Source: Thiorhodovibrio litoralis
Lineage (GTDB): Bacteria; Pseudomonadota; Gammaproteobacteria; Chromatiales; Chromatiaceae
Length of the DNA: 64,000 nt
Assembly: GCF_033954455.1 (NCBI RefSeq)
Contig: NZ_CP121473.1
Coordinates: forward strand, 3,396,501 to 3,460,500
Direction: 5' to 3'
The translations under genes were made by a program, and so were the position numbers. This document shows positions 38,522 to 45,816 of the stretch, piece after piece. Position 1 is the stretch's first letter. Every line of letters begins with the position of its first letter. A model generated the notes under the pieces. It saw only the letters and a program-made list of their open reading frames with translations. It had not been told where the DNA came from and searched no databases.

Positions 38522-38902
38522 TCAAGTTCTTAGATCATCTGGTGCACCCTGCCCCACCGGATCAGGCGCCGGAACTTCGAGGTTTTCCATATAGGTGCGC
38601 GCTTCCACGCCGGGATCCGGTAAACCGGCGATCATCCAGGCCGTCAGCGGTCCGCCGAACAGCCGGGCCAGACAGTCGATCTTGAGGTTCAGTGCGGCGC
38701 ACAGAGAATGTTCCACTGGCAGGCTTGACGTGGCGAAATAGTCTTTCCGCAAATTGGCGATGACCCGCCAGTGCTCATCGGTGAGCTGGACACCATGCTC
38801 GCGCGCCAACATCTGCGCAAGCGGCGCATTCCAGCGTTCAGGGACGCGGACGAAGCCGCGTTCATCGAAGTCTTCGGCATTCAGGTTGCGCAATACGGGC
38901 AT
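38522..38902 (-). CDS. DsrC/TusE-like sulfur relay family protein, divergent
   Basis: I set the start at 38902 (MPVLRNLNAEDFDERGFV), with GGGAG about eight bases upstream; the open frame runs far longer upstream without coding character. The 126 residues show the family core TDEHWRVIANLRKDYFATSSLPVEHSLC and LARLFGGPLTAWMIAGLPDPG. The C-terminal arm of true DsrC, which ends in conserved Cys, is missing: after GLPDPG the tail has no Cys. Two internal Cys (68 and 77) remain. It probably binds partners rather than carrying a persulfide in the DsrC way (inference). Confidence 0.75.
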   Translation of the reverse strand: MPVLRNLNAEDFDERGFVRVPERWNAPLAQMLAREHGVQLTDEHWRVIANLRKDYFATSSLPVEHSLCAALNLKIDCLARLFGGPLTAWMIAGLPDPGVEARTYMENLEVPAPDPVGQGAPDDLRT

Positions 38903-39343
38903 CAGGCTTCTCCCTCGGGTTGGGTTCAGGTCAGTCTGGCCCAAGAGCAGCAAATTCGGGGCCGCATGTGGGGCGGCTCTGGGAGATCGTGCTTCGAACG
39001 CGCTACCGCAATGCCATGGACTGTCCTTCAATGTCGGCTTTCCCGCCCACGGTCCCCGGAGAATCAAGCGCTCACAATGGTTGGGGGGTTCAGAATCCGA
39101 GTGAATCCGCGTGCAAAAGTGCGGCACAGGTCGCTCGGCTCCCCGGTGCAGATCCCATTCGTGGCGGAAAGCACCTGGGGCATTTGCCCCGCTGCCGGAG
39201 CATTTGCACCATCCAGCGCTGCCGGGTCCGGCTGTCTTTAAGCTTCGGGCTTCCGACACAAACTCGCCTGCCCTGGCGCGATCTTTGCTTGTCCTCCGAG
39301 CATGGACCGGCCCACCGCCGGTCGCCATCCAGGGGATTTTCAC
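38903..39343. other. Divergent intergenic region, no gene
   Basis: About 440 bases lie between the divergent DsrC-like and BCCT genes. ORFs crossing it are shadows that overlap each other in several frames. It should contain both promoters; I see no clear hexamers or RNA structure that I would defend. Confidence 0.45.
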
Positions 39344-40906
39344 ATGCGCGCTTTCTCGTATGTCGTCTCGCGCCTGCTCGCGCACATGCAGCCGACCGTC
39401 TTCCTCGGTTCGGCGGCACTTGTGTTGGGTTTTGTCAGCTTCGGCACCGCTTGGCCGGATGCGGCACAAAGCGCCTTCGGCGCCGTTCAGCGCGGGATCA
39501 TCGCCAACTTTGGCTGGCTCTATATTCTCGGTGCCACGGGGTTGTTGGTCTTTGTACTGGGGCTGTTGATCAGTCCCTATCGCCACATTCGCCTCGGCGG
39601 CGACCAGACCGAGCCGGAGTTCGGTTATCTTGCCTGGTTCGCCATGCTGTTTAGCGCCGGCATGGGCACCGGGCTGGTGTTCTGGGGCGTGGCCGAACCG
39701 CTGACCCACTGGAGCCAGCCGCCGTTTGCGCCCGACCCGGCGGAAGGCGCGCTGCGCGAGGCGATGCGCCTGACCTATTTCCACTGGGGGCTGCATCCCT
39801 GGGCGATTTACATTGTTTTTGGGCTGTCGCTGGCCTATTTTCATTTTCGCCATGAACTACCGTTGGCACCGCGTTCGCTGCTTTACCCGCTGATCGGCGC
39901 GCGCATTCACGGTCCCATTGGGCATGGGGTGGATATCCTCGCAACGGTAGGCACCCTGTTCGGCGTGGCCACCTCGCTGGGGCTGGGGGCGATGCAGATC
40001 AATGCCGGCCTGGAGCAGGCCGCCGGCATCGCATCGAGCACGGGGGTACAGGTCGGTCTGATTGCCTTGATCACTGGCATCGCGACGCTGTCGGTGGTCA
40101 GTGGCGTGCAGCATGGCATTCGCTGGCTGTCGCTCTTCAACCTGGCCTTGGCCGGCTTGCTGATGGGCTTCGTGTTGGTGTTCGGCCCGACCGTGTTTCA
40201 GATCAAGCTGCTCATTTCCTCCACCGGTGCCTACTTGCAGGAGCTGATCGACACCAGCCTATGGCTGGAGCTGCGCCCGGACACCGACCCGGACAGTCGC
40301 TGGCAGACGGATTGGACGCTGTTCTATTGGAGCTGGTGGATTTCCTGGTCGCCCTTTGTCGGGGTATTCGTGGCGCGCATTTCGCGCGGGCGCACCATCG
40401 GTGAGTTCATACTGGCGGTGCTACTGGTACCGGTGGCGGTGACCTTTCTGTGGTTCGCGGTCTTTGGCGGCACGGCGCTTTATCAGCAGGTGCAGGGCGG
40501 TGCCGAACTGGCTGAAGTGGTGGTGGAGGATGCCGCCGCCGGGTTGCATGCCTTGCTGGGCACCCTGCCCTTGAGCGCCATCACCTCTGTGCTGGCGACC
40601 CTGATGGTGGTGGTGTTTTTTGTTACCTCCTCGGATTCGGGTTCGCTGGTGGATGACATGGTCACCTCGGGTGGCGATCCGCATCCGCCACGCGCGCAGC
40701 GGGTGTTTTGGGCGATGGCCGAAGGGCTGGTCGCCGCCACGCTGCTGCTGGCCGGCGGTCTCCAAGCGTTGCGCACCGCCTCCCTGACCTCGGGGCTGCC
40801 GATGACGGTGCTGCTGCTGGTCACGGCCTGGGGGCTGTTGCGTGCTCTGCGGGCGGACGCGGCGGCACGCGGGATTCCGAGCAAGTCGGCACTGCGCGCA
40901 GACTGA
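39344..40906 (+). CDS. BCCT-family betaine/carnitine/choline transporter
   Basis: The start at 39344 (MRAFSYVVSRLL) has AGGGGA seven bases upstream, giving 520 residues with about 12 membrane helices. The family signature FSAGMGTGLVFWGVAEPLTHW is present early. The diagnostic FYWSWWISWSPFVGVFVARISRGRTIGEF lies in the second half. BCCT carriers import compatible solutes such as glycine betaine, driven by sodium or proton gradients, for osmoprotection. The substrate is not certain. The downstream membrane protein starts four bases after the stop. Confidence 0.93.
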   Translation: MRAFSYVVSRLLAHMQPTVFLGSAALVLGFVSFGTAWPDAAQSAFGAVQRGIIANFGWLYILGATGLLVFVLGLLISPYRHIRLGGDQTEPEFGYLAWFAMLFSAGMGTGLVFWGVAEPLTHWSQPPFAPDPAEGALREAMRLTYFHWGLHPWAIYIVFGLSLAYFHFRHELPLAPRSLLYPLIGARIHGPIGHGVDILATVGTLFGVATSLGLGAMQINAGLEQAAGIASSTGVQVGLIALITGIATLSVVSGVQHGIRWLSLFNLALAGLLMGFVLVFGPTVFQIKLLISSTGAYLQELIDTSLWLELRPDTDPDSRWQTDWTLFYWSWWISWSPFVGVFVARISRGRTIGEFILAVLLVPVAVTFLWFAVFGGTALYQQVQGGAELAEVVVEDAAAGLHALLGTLPLSAITSVLATLMVVVFFVTSSDSGSLVDDMVTSGGDPHPPRAQRVFWAMAEGLVAATLLLAGGLQALRTASLTSGLPMTVLLLVTAWGLLRALRADAAARGIPSKSALRAD

Positions 40907-40910
40907 TGCC

Positions 40911-41375
40911 ATGCGCCGAGCCTATCTGATTCTCTCGCGGGTGCTCTATGCTTTTGCCAGTCTGGCGCTGACCAGCATCAGCCTGGCCTTGATCGCGGTG
41001 GCGGCGGTGGATGTCTGGGAGGCACTGCTCGCCGGCAGCAGCCTCAAGCCCTCAATGCTTGATGGCATCGGCCTGGTGGTGGTCGCGCTAGCGGTGTTCG
41101 ATGTGGCGAAGTATCTGATGGAAGAGGAAGTCCTGCGCAACCGCGAACTGCGCTCAGCCTCGGAGGCACGCGAGACCCTGACCAAGTTTCTGGTGATCAT
41201 TGTGATTGCGGTCAGTCTGGAAGCCTTGGTGTTTATCCTGGGCGCGGCGAATGAGAGTCTGAGCCTGCTGATCTATCCGTCTATCCTGCTGGCCACCGCA
41301 GCCGCCCTGGTGGCAGCCCTGGCGCTGTATCTGCGCTTGAGCAGTTCGGCGGAGGAACGGCTGCCGCGAACCTGA
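40911..41375 (+). CDS. Small integral membrane protein, four predicted helices
   Basis: This 154-residue protein begins MRRAYLILSRVLYAFASLALTSISLALIAVAAVD. It has further hydrophobic segments GIGLVVVALAVFDVAKYL, FLVIIVIAVSLEALVFILGAA and SILLATAAALVAALALYL. A charged EEEVLRNRELRSASEARETL helix separates segments 2 and 3. It starts four bases after the transporter stop, so it is cotranscribed. It might modulate the transporter; the function is unknown. Confidence 0.75.
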   Translation: MRRAYLILSRVLYAFASLALTSISLALIAVAAVDVWEALLAGSSLKPSMLDGIGLVVVALAVFDVAKYLMEEEVLRNRELRSASEARETLTKFLVIIVIAVSLEALVFILGAANESLSLLIYPSILLATAAALVAALALYLRLSSSAEERLPRT

Positions 41376-41484
41376 GCACGCCCGCCTAGAACAAAGAACA
41401 TTTGACCTGATGCCAGCCGGCTGATCGCGCGGTGCCACGCACAGCACCGCGTCCTCAGCCCTCACGCATCCATGACTTTTGGCT

Positions 41485-41520
41485 TTATGCCAGATCAAAC
41501 CGATCCGCGTTCATTACCTT
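41485..41520 (-). pseudogene. katG: Detached C-terminal end of katG
   Basis: On the minus strand 41520-41485 reads KVMNADRFDLA followed by TAA, the usual catalase-peroxidase C-terminus. The first bases are AAGGT, the target duplication of the 6.5-kb element that ends here. The other part of katG starts on the far side of the element at 48032. Joining the two sides restores the family sequence. Confidence 0.88.
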
Positions 41521-41536
41521 CAGATGACCTGATCTC
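41521..41536 (+). repeat. Left terminal inverted repeat
   Basis: CAGATGACCTGATCTC, 16 bp, exact inverse of the right end at 48016-48031; flanked outside by ACCTT. Confidence 0.92.
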
Positions 41537-41877
41537 GGCCTGCCGATAGTTTTTGACCTGGCTGGTGAAAAATATCACTGAATCAGCCGGGTAGGAGTCT
41601 GCGGACGGGCCATTCCGGGCGAAAGCTCACAGCGGCGCCGGATTTTGCGAAGATACCCCCGCGGCGCAGCGGAGTATGCCGCCCCCCCCGATTCCACTTC
41701 GCCAAGGTCCAAACCGATGCCACAGATTCAGTGAGCCTGAGCAGACTATTTGCGGGAATCGGCCGCGATTCTGAGCAAATTCAGTGAGGGAAAACAAAAA
41801 ACCCCCTCAAACAACTTGACGCAAGTTGTCCGAGAGGGCTGTCTCCGAATTTCGCCAAAAACCAGGAGACAGTCCCA
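41537..41877 (+). other. Leader region of the four-gene unit
   Basis: These 341 bases hold no gene. They contain the 10-bp direct repeat ATTCAGTGAG at 41726 and 41779. TTGCGGGA at 41750-41757 also occurs inverted at 45779-45786 and is a weak candidate for an inner-element end. Two strong stem-loops before the first gene are listed separately. Confidence 0.5.
41802..41872 (+). promoter_or_regulatory. Tandem hairpins over the zinc-ribbon gene start
   Basis: Hairpin 1 pairs CCCTC and ACAACTTG (41804-41818) with CAAGTTGT and GAGGG (41822-41838). Hairpin 2 pairs CTGTCTCC (41839-41846) with GGAGACAG (41865-41872). Hairpin 2 buries the AGGAG ribosome-binding site of the GTG start at 41878. This looks like translational or transcriptional attenuation of the transposition unit. 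Confidence 0.65.
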
Positions 41878-42444
41878 GTGTGTCACGCCTTTCTTGCCGA
41901 CACGAACTTTTACCAACTGCTCACCCGGATCGACGAGTCGATTGCCGAGGAAGTCCGCGCGGGCGGCTGTGACTGCGGTGGTGCGTTGCACAGCGCCCGT
42001 TATCCGCGTAAGCCCCGAGGTGTGCGTGGCGTCTTGGATGAGAGCTACCAGAGCCGTCTGAGTTTCTGCTGCGCCGCGGACGGGTGCCGGCGGCGCAGCA
42101 CCCCGCCTTCCGTTCGGTTTCTGGGCCGCAAGGTCTATCTCGGGGTCATCGTCGTGCTGATTTCGGCCCTGCATGACGGACTGAGCGCATCGCGTCGCCG
42201 GCGCTTGATCAAGACGCTTGGTGTCACCGTCCAAACCCTGCGGCGGTGGCAGCACTGGTGGCGTGAGCAGTTTGTGCAAACCCGCTGCTTTCGATCCTTG
42301 GCTGGTCTGTTGATGCCGCCGATCGCCACCGAGCACCTGCCAGGATCCCTGCTGGAAAAATTGAGCGCAAAAGCGTTGTCCGAGCGCGTCGTGCAACTGC
42401 TGATATTGATCGCCCCGAGCACGACAGCGACAGGCTTGCTGTAG
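41878..42444 (+). CDS. Zinc-ribbon transposon protein (DUF6431-like)
   Basis: Translation starts at GTG 41878 with AGGAG ten bases upstream, giving 188 residues. Two Cys pairs (GGCDCGGALH and SFCCAADGCRRR) form a zinc ribbon, followed by PPSVRFLGRKVYLGVIVVLISAL. A helix-turn-helix-like segment ends the core (RRRRLIKTLGVTVQTLRRWQHWW). I recall proteins of this type, annotated DUF6431, upstream of IS481-like transposases. It probably binds transposon ends or regulates expression (inference). It is first in the unit and 93 bases before the transposase. Confidence 0.65.
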   Translation: MCHAFLADTNFYQLLTRIDESIAEEVRAGGCDCGGALHSARYPRKPRGVRGVLDESYQSRLSFCCAADGCRRRSTPPSVRFLGRKVYLGVIVVLISALHDGLSASRRRRLIKTLGVTVQTLRRWQHWWREQFVQTRCFRSLAGLLMPPIATEHLPGSLLEKLSAKALSERVVQLLILIAPSTTATGLL

Positions 42445-42537
42445 GGCAACGCCAACCCGCAGAAGACCTCATCGCGCCGCTGGGCGGCGCCTTCTAGACT
42501 CCCGGTGATGTGTGAAACAACTGGGAGGTGAAGACGA

Positions 42538-43995
42538 ATGTCCGATGACAACGGCCTCGGTGATCCCGATGGTTGGGCGCGGTTGCGCTTTGCCATTATT
42601 GGTCCTTTATTGGCTGATCCTGCGCCGGCGAACGCGCTGGGCGCGCGGCTGAAGGCGCTGGCGGCCAAGTCATGGCGTCATCCGGTGACTGGGCGGGCGG
42701 TCAGTTTTAGCTTTGGGACCTTGGAGCGCTGGTATTACCTCGCACGCGATGCCCAAGACCCGGTGACCGCACTGCGCCCGCGCCGGCGCAGCGATGCCGG
42801 GGAGCAGCGCGCGCTGAGTCCGCGCCTGATGGATGCGGTGCAAGCCCAGTACCGCGACTACCCCGGTTGGACGGTGCAGCTGCATTACGACAACCTCGCC
42901 GCCTTGTGCGCGGGCGATGAAACCCTGGGGCCGCTGCCCTCCTATGCCACCGTGCGCCGCTTCATGAAGCGCGCGGGCCTGCACCGCCGGCGTGTCCCGG
43001 CGCGCAAGACACCCGGGGCCGAGCAGGCCGCGCGGCGCCTGGAGGCCTGCGAGGTGCGCAGCTATGAAGCCCAGTATGTCCATGCCTTGTGGCATCTGGA
43101 CTTTCATCATGGCTCGCGCAACGTCCTCACCCGGGGTGGCGTCTGGGTCAAGCCCCTGCTGCTGGCGGTCATCGACGATCACTCGCGCCTGATCTGCCAT
43201 CTGCAGTGGTACCTCGATGAGACCACCGAGACCTTGGTGCATGGTCTGGGACAGGCGTTGCACAAGCGCGGGCTGCCGCGCGCCCTGATGAGCGATAACG
43301 GCGCGGCAATGCAGGCCGAGGAGTTCACCGCCGGATTGCATGCGCTGGGCATCCTCCACGAGCCGACCCTGCCGTACAGCCCGTATCAGAACGCCAAGCA
43401 GGAGCGCTTCTGGGCCACGCTGGAAGGCCGCCTGATGGCGATGCTTAAGGGGCTGGAGGAGCTGAGCCTGCAGCGGCTCAACACCCTCACTCAGGCGTGG
43501 GTGGAGCAGGAGTACCACCGCAAGGTCCACAGTGAGACCGCCGCCACGCCGCTTGCGCGTCTTCTCGATGCGCCCAACGTGGGGCGCCCCTGTCCGGACA
43601 GCGAGCAGGTCCGCGCCGCTTTTCGTTGTCGCGTCCAACGCCGTCAGCGCCGCAGCGATGGGACGCTCAGCCTGGCGGGCAAGCGCTTCGAGGTGCCGGC
43701 GCGCTTGCGTCACCTTGAGCAACTGCATATCGCTTATGCCCGCTGGGATCTGAGTGCTGTGGACGTGGTTGATCCCCACTCGGGCGCCATCCTCTGCCGC
43801 CTCTATCCCCTCGATAAAGCCGCCAATGCCTCCGGGCAGCGTCGGCGCCTTGAGCCCGCCGGCGCACCGCCACCGCCATCACAACGCGCCACGACGCTGC
43901 CACCGTTGCTGCGCGACTTGCTCGCCGAGTATGCCGCCACCGGTCTGCCGCCGGCCTATCTGCCAAAACACGATGACCTGGAATCCAGTCGATGA
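42538..43995 (+). CDS. DDE transposase with integrase core (IS481/Mu-like)
   Basis: The protein has 485 residues with GGGAGG upstream of the ATG. An N-terminal helical DNA-binding part is followed by the integrase core. The triad is visible as WHLDFHHGS (Asp188), MSDNGAAMQ (Asp253) and NAKQERFWATLEGRL (Glu289). A C-terminal beta domain of the Mu-type (SLAGKRFEVPARLRHLEQLHIAYA) ends the protein. It should cut and join transposon ends. The stop overlaps the ATPase start by four bases, like TniA-TniB or MuA-MuB pairs. Confidence 0.9.
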   Translation: MSDDNGLGDPDGWARLRFAIIGPLLADPAPANALGARLKALAAKSWRHPVTGRAVSFSFGTLERWYYLARDAQDPVTALRPRRRSDAGEQRALSPRLMDAVQAQYRDYPGWTVQLHYDNLAALCAGDETLGPLPSYATVRRFMKRAGLHRRRVPARKTPGAEQAARRLEACEVRSYEAQYVHALWHLDFHHGSRNVLTRGGVWVKPLLLAVIDDHSRLICHLQWYLDETTETLVHGLGQALHKRGLPRALMSDNGAAMQAEEFTAGLHALGILHEPTLPYSPYQNAKQERFWATLEGRLMAMLKGLEELSLQRLNTLTQAWVEQEYHRKVHSETAATPLARLLDAPNVGRPCPDSEQVRAAFRCRVQRRQRRSDGTLSLAGKRFEVPARLRHLEQLHIAYARWDLSAVDVVDPHSGAILCRLYPLDKAANASGQRRRLEPAGAPPPPSQRATTLPPLLRDLLAEYAATGLPPAYLPKHDDLESSR

Positions 43996-44843
43996 ACAAG
44001 ACCCTGCTGGCCCTCTATGGACTGAAGTTCAATCCGTTCTCCCCGGAGCTGCCGACGGCGGCACTGCATCGCAGCGCGCCGGTGGAGCAGTTTTGCTGGC
44101 GCATCGAGCAGAGCCTGATCCGCGAAGGCGGTTTTGCGCTCATTCAAGGTGATCCGGGTACCGGCAAGAGTGCGGTACTGCGCCTGCTCGATGAGCGTCT
44201 GCGCCAGCTGCCCGATATCAGCGTTGGGGCGCTCACGCATCCCAGCTCGAAGGTGGCGGACTTCTACCGCGAGATGGGCGATCTGTTCGCCGTTGACCTC
44301 AAGCCCCATAACCGCTGGGGTGGCTTCAAGATCCTGCGCGAGCGCTGGCTGGCGCATCTGGAGACGACGCTGTTGCGCCCGGTGTTGCTCATCGACGAGG
44401 CGCAGGAGATGCATCCGACGGTGCTCAATGAGCTGCGTCTGCTGACCTCCATGCAGTTCGATTCGCGCACGTTGTTGAGCGTGATCCTGGCCGGTGATGG
44501 CCGTCTGGCGACCAAGCTGCGTCGTGAGGAGCTGCTGCCGCTGGGCAGTCGTATCCGCACGCGCTTGAGTATGGAGTATGCCAGTCGCGAGGCGCTGGTC
44601 GCCTGCCTGGAGCATTTGCAACACAGTGCCGGCAATGCGAGTCTGATGAGCGCAGGGCTGATGAAGACGCTCGCTGAGCATGCGTTGGGCAATTATCGCG
44701 TGCTCACGACCATGGCGGCAGAATTGCTGGCTCATGCCGCTCGGCTCGAACGTGCGCAGCTCGATGAGCAACTCTACCTCGAGGTGTTTGGTTCAGCGCC
44801 GGGCAACGCCCGCCAACGCCCGAGTGCCAGGGCGGGCGCCTGA
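43992..44843 (+). CDS. ExeA/TniB-like AAA ATPase of the transposition unit
   Basis: The 283-residue protein begins MNKTLLALYGLKFNPFSPELP, the start seen in ExeA-family ATPases. It has Walker A GDPGTGKS (residues 53-60), Walker B VLLIDEAQEM (131-140), and a sensor region LLSVILAGDGRLATKLRR. Such ATPases act with Mu/Tn7-type transposases as target-selection and activation factors. It overlaps the transposase by four bases and the primase gene by one base, so all three are translated together. Confidence 0.9.
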   Translation: MNKTLLALYGLKFNPFSPELPTAALHRSAPVEQFCWRIEQSLIREGGFALIQGDPGTGKSAVLRLLDERLRQLPDISVGALTHPSSKVADFYREMGDLFAVDLKPHNRWGGFKILRERWLAHLETTLLRPVLLIDEAQEMHPTVLNELRLLTSMQFDSRTLLSVILAGDGRLATKLRREELLPLGSRIRTRLSMEYASREALVACLEHLQHSAGNASLMSAGLMKTLAEHALGNYRVLTTMAAELLAHAARLERAQLDEQLYLEVFGSAPGNARQRPSARAGA

Positions 44844-45652
44844 TGAGCCGCTTGAGCGCTGAGCGCCCGCACCAGGCAATGACAGCGGCAAGACACACCG
44901 CCGTGATGCTTGAGGCATGGCAGGACGCTGGCATCGTGCGTGCCGATTTGGCGGTGCGCACCGCCAAGGCGACGATGCTGTGGTTCCATGATCGCTCTTT
45001 GGATCAGCTTCCGTTGGGGCTGGCCAGAGCGCGCAATGTCCAACAGGCCGATATTTATATCCGTCCAGCCCGCGGCTATCCCTGGCCAATGGTGTTTCTC
45101 GATGATGTCGCACGGCCGATGGCGCAGCGCATCGCTCGGCACTATGCGGCCCTGGTGGTGCAGACTTCGACGCTCGGGGGCTGCCACCTGTGGCTACGGC
45201 TGACCCGCGCGCTCGATGAGGCGCAGCGCTGTGATGTGCAGCGTTGGCTGATCCCGCGCGTTGGCGCCGATCCGGGCTCGGTCTCCGGTGAGCACCTCGG
45301 TCGGCTCGCCGGGATGAAGAATGCCAAGCGTGGCGGGGAGTGGGTCAATGTCCTTCGGCGACCAAGCCCGCAGGAGCGCGTCTGGGATCCAACTCCGGCC
45401 TTGCCAACGATGGCTCCGGCTCCGCCGCCAGTCGTCAACTGCGCTCCACGGGCGCGCTTATCCACCGGGGATCCGTCCGAATCCGCCCGCGAATGGGGCT
45501 GGGTCTGCGGCGCTCTTGAGGCGGGCCTTGCACCGACCACGGTCTACCAGCGCTTGCTCGAGCGCGCGTCCCCGCGTCGCGGAGCCGATGCCGAGCGCTA
45601 TGCCCGCTACACCCTCGCTCGCGCCATTCGCCAGAGCGCTAGAGGCAACTGA
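44843..45652 (+). CDS. RepB-like archaeo-eukaryotic-type primase
   Basis: The 269-residue protein matches the RepB-primase type of the AEP superfamily. It has ADIYIRPARG, the catalytic-strand PMVFLDDV (Asp87/Asp88), ALVVQTSTLGGCHLWLRL (SxH-type region, His115), and GEHLGRLAGMKNAKRGGEW. A C-terminal helical domain follows (EWGWVCGALEAGLAPTTVYQRLLE, RYARYTLARAI). AEP primases make primers or short DNA patches. The TGATG overlap with the ATPase ties it to transposition, perhaps for gap filling or replicative transposition (inference). Confidence 0.78.
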   Translation: MSRLSAERPHQAMTAARHTAVMLEAWQDAGIVRADLAVRTAKATMLWFHDRSLDQLPLGLARARNVQQADIYIRPARGYPWPMVFLDDVARPMAQRIARHYAALVVQTSTLGGCHLWLRLTRALDEAQRCDVQRWLIPRVGADPGSVSGEHLGRLAGMKNAKRGGEWVNVLRRPSPQERVWDPTPALPTMAPAPPPVVNCAPRARLSTGDPSESAREWGWVCGALEAGLAPTTVYQRLLERASPRRGADAERYARYTLARAIRQSARGN

Positions 45653-45665
45653 ACCCGCTGCGTCT

Positions 45666-45685
45666 CTCCCCCCTCAGGGGGGGAG
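45666..45685 (+). repeat. GC-rich hairpin after the primase gene
   Basis: CTCCCCCC and GGGGGGAG form an 8-bp stem around a short loop, 14 bases after the primase stop. There is no T-run, so it is a possible inefficient terminator or mRNA stabiliser at the end of the four-gene unit. Confidence 0.5.
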
Positions 45686-45816
45686 CGTGGTTCACGATTC
45701 CGGCTTCCCGCTGTCGGCCAGTAACGGCCCCCGTGATCCCACACGCATTCCATGTCCTTCAAATGGCTTGGAAATGGGTCCCGCAATTATCGTGATTACG
45801 CTCAATTCAGCTGCCG

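Noticed and set aside
38903..39853. Upstream extension of the DsrC-like frame to 443 residues
   Set aside because: Homology and a ribosome-binding site start at 38902, and the extension overlaps the divergent transporter gene.
45779..45786. TTGCGGGA as the certain end of the inner transposition unit
   Set aside because: Only eight bases match, with no exact target duplication beside them, so it is kept only as a weak candidate.
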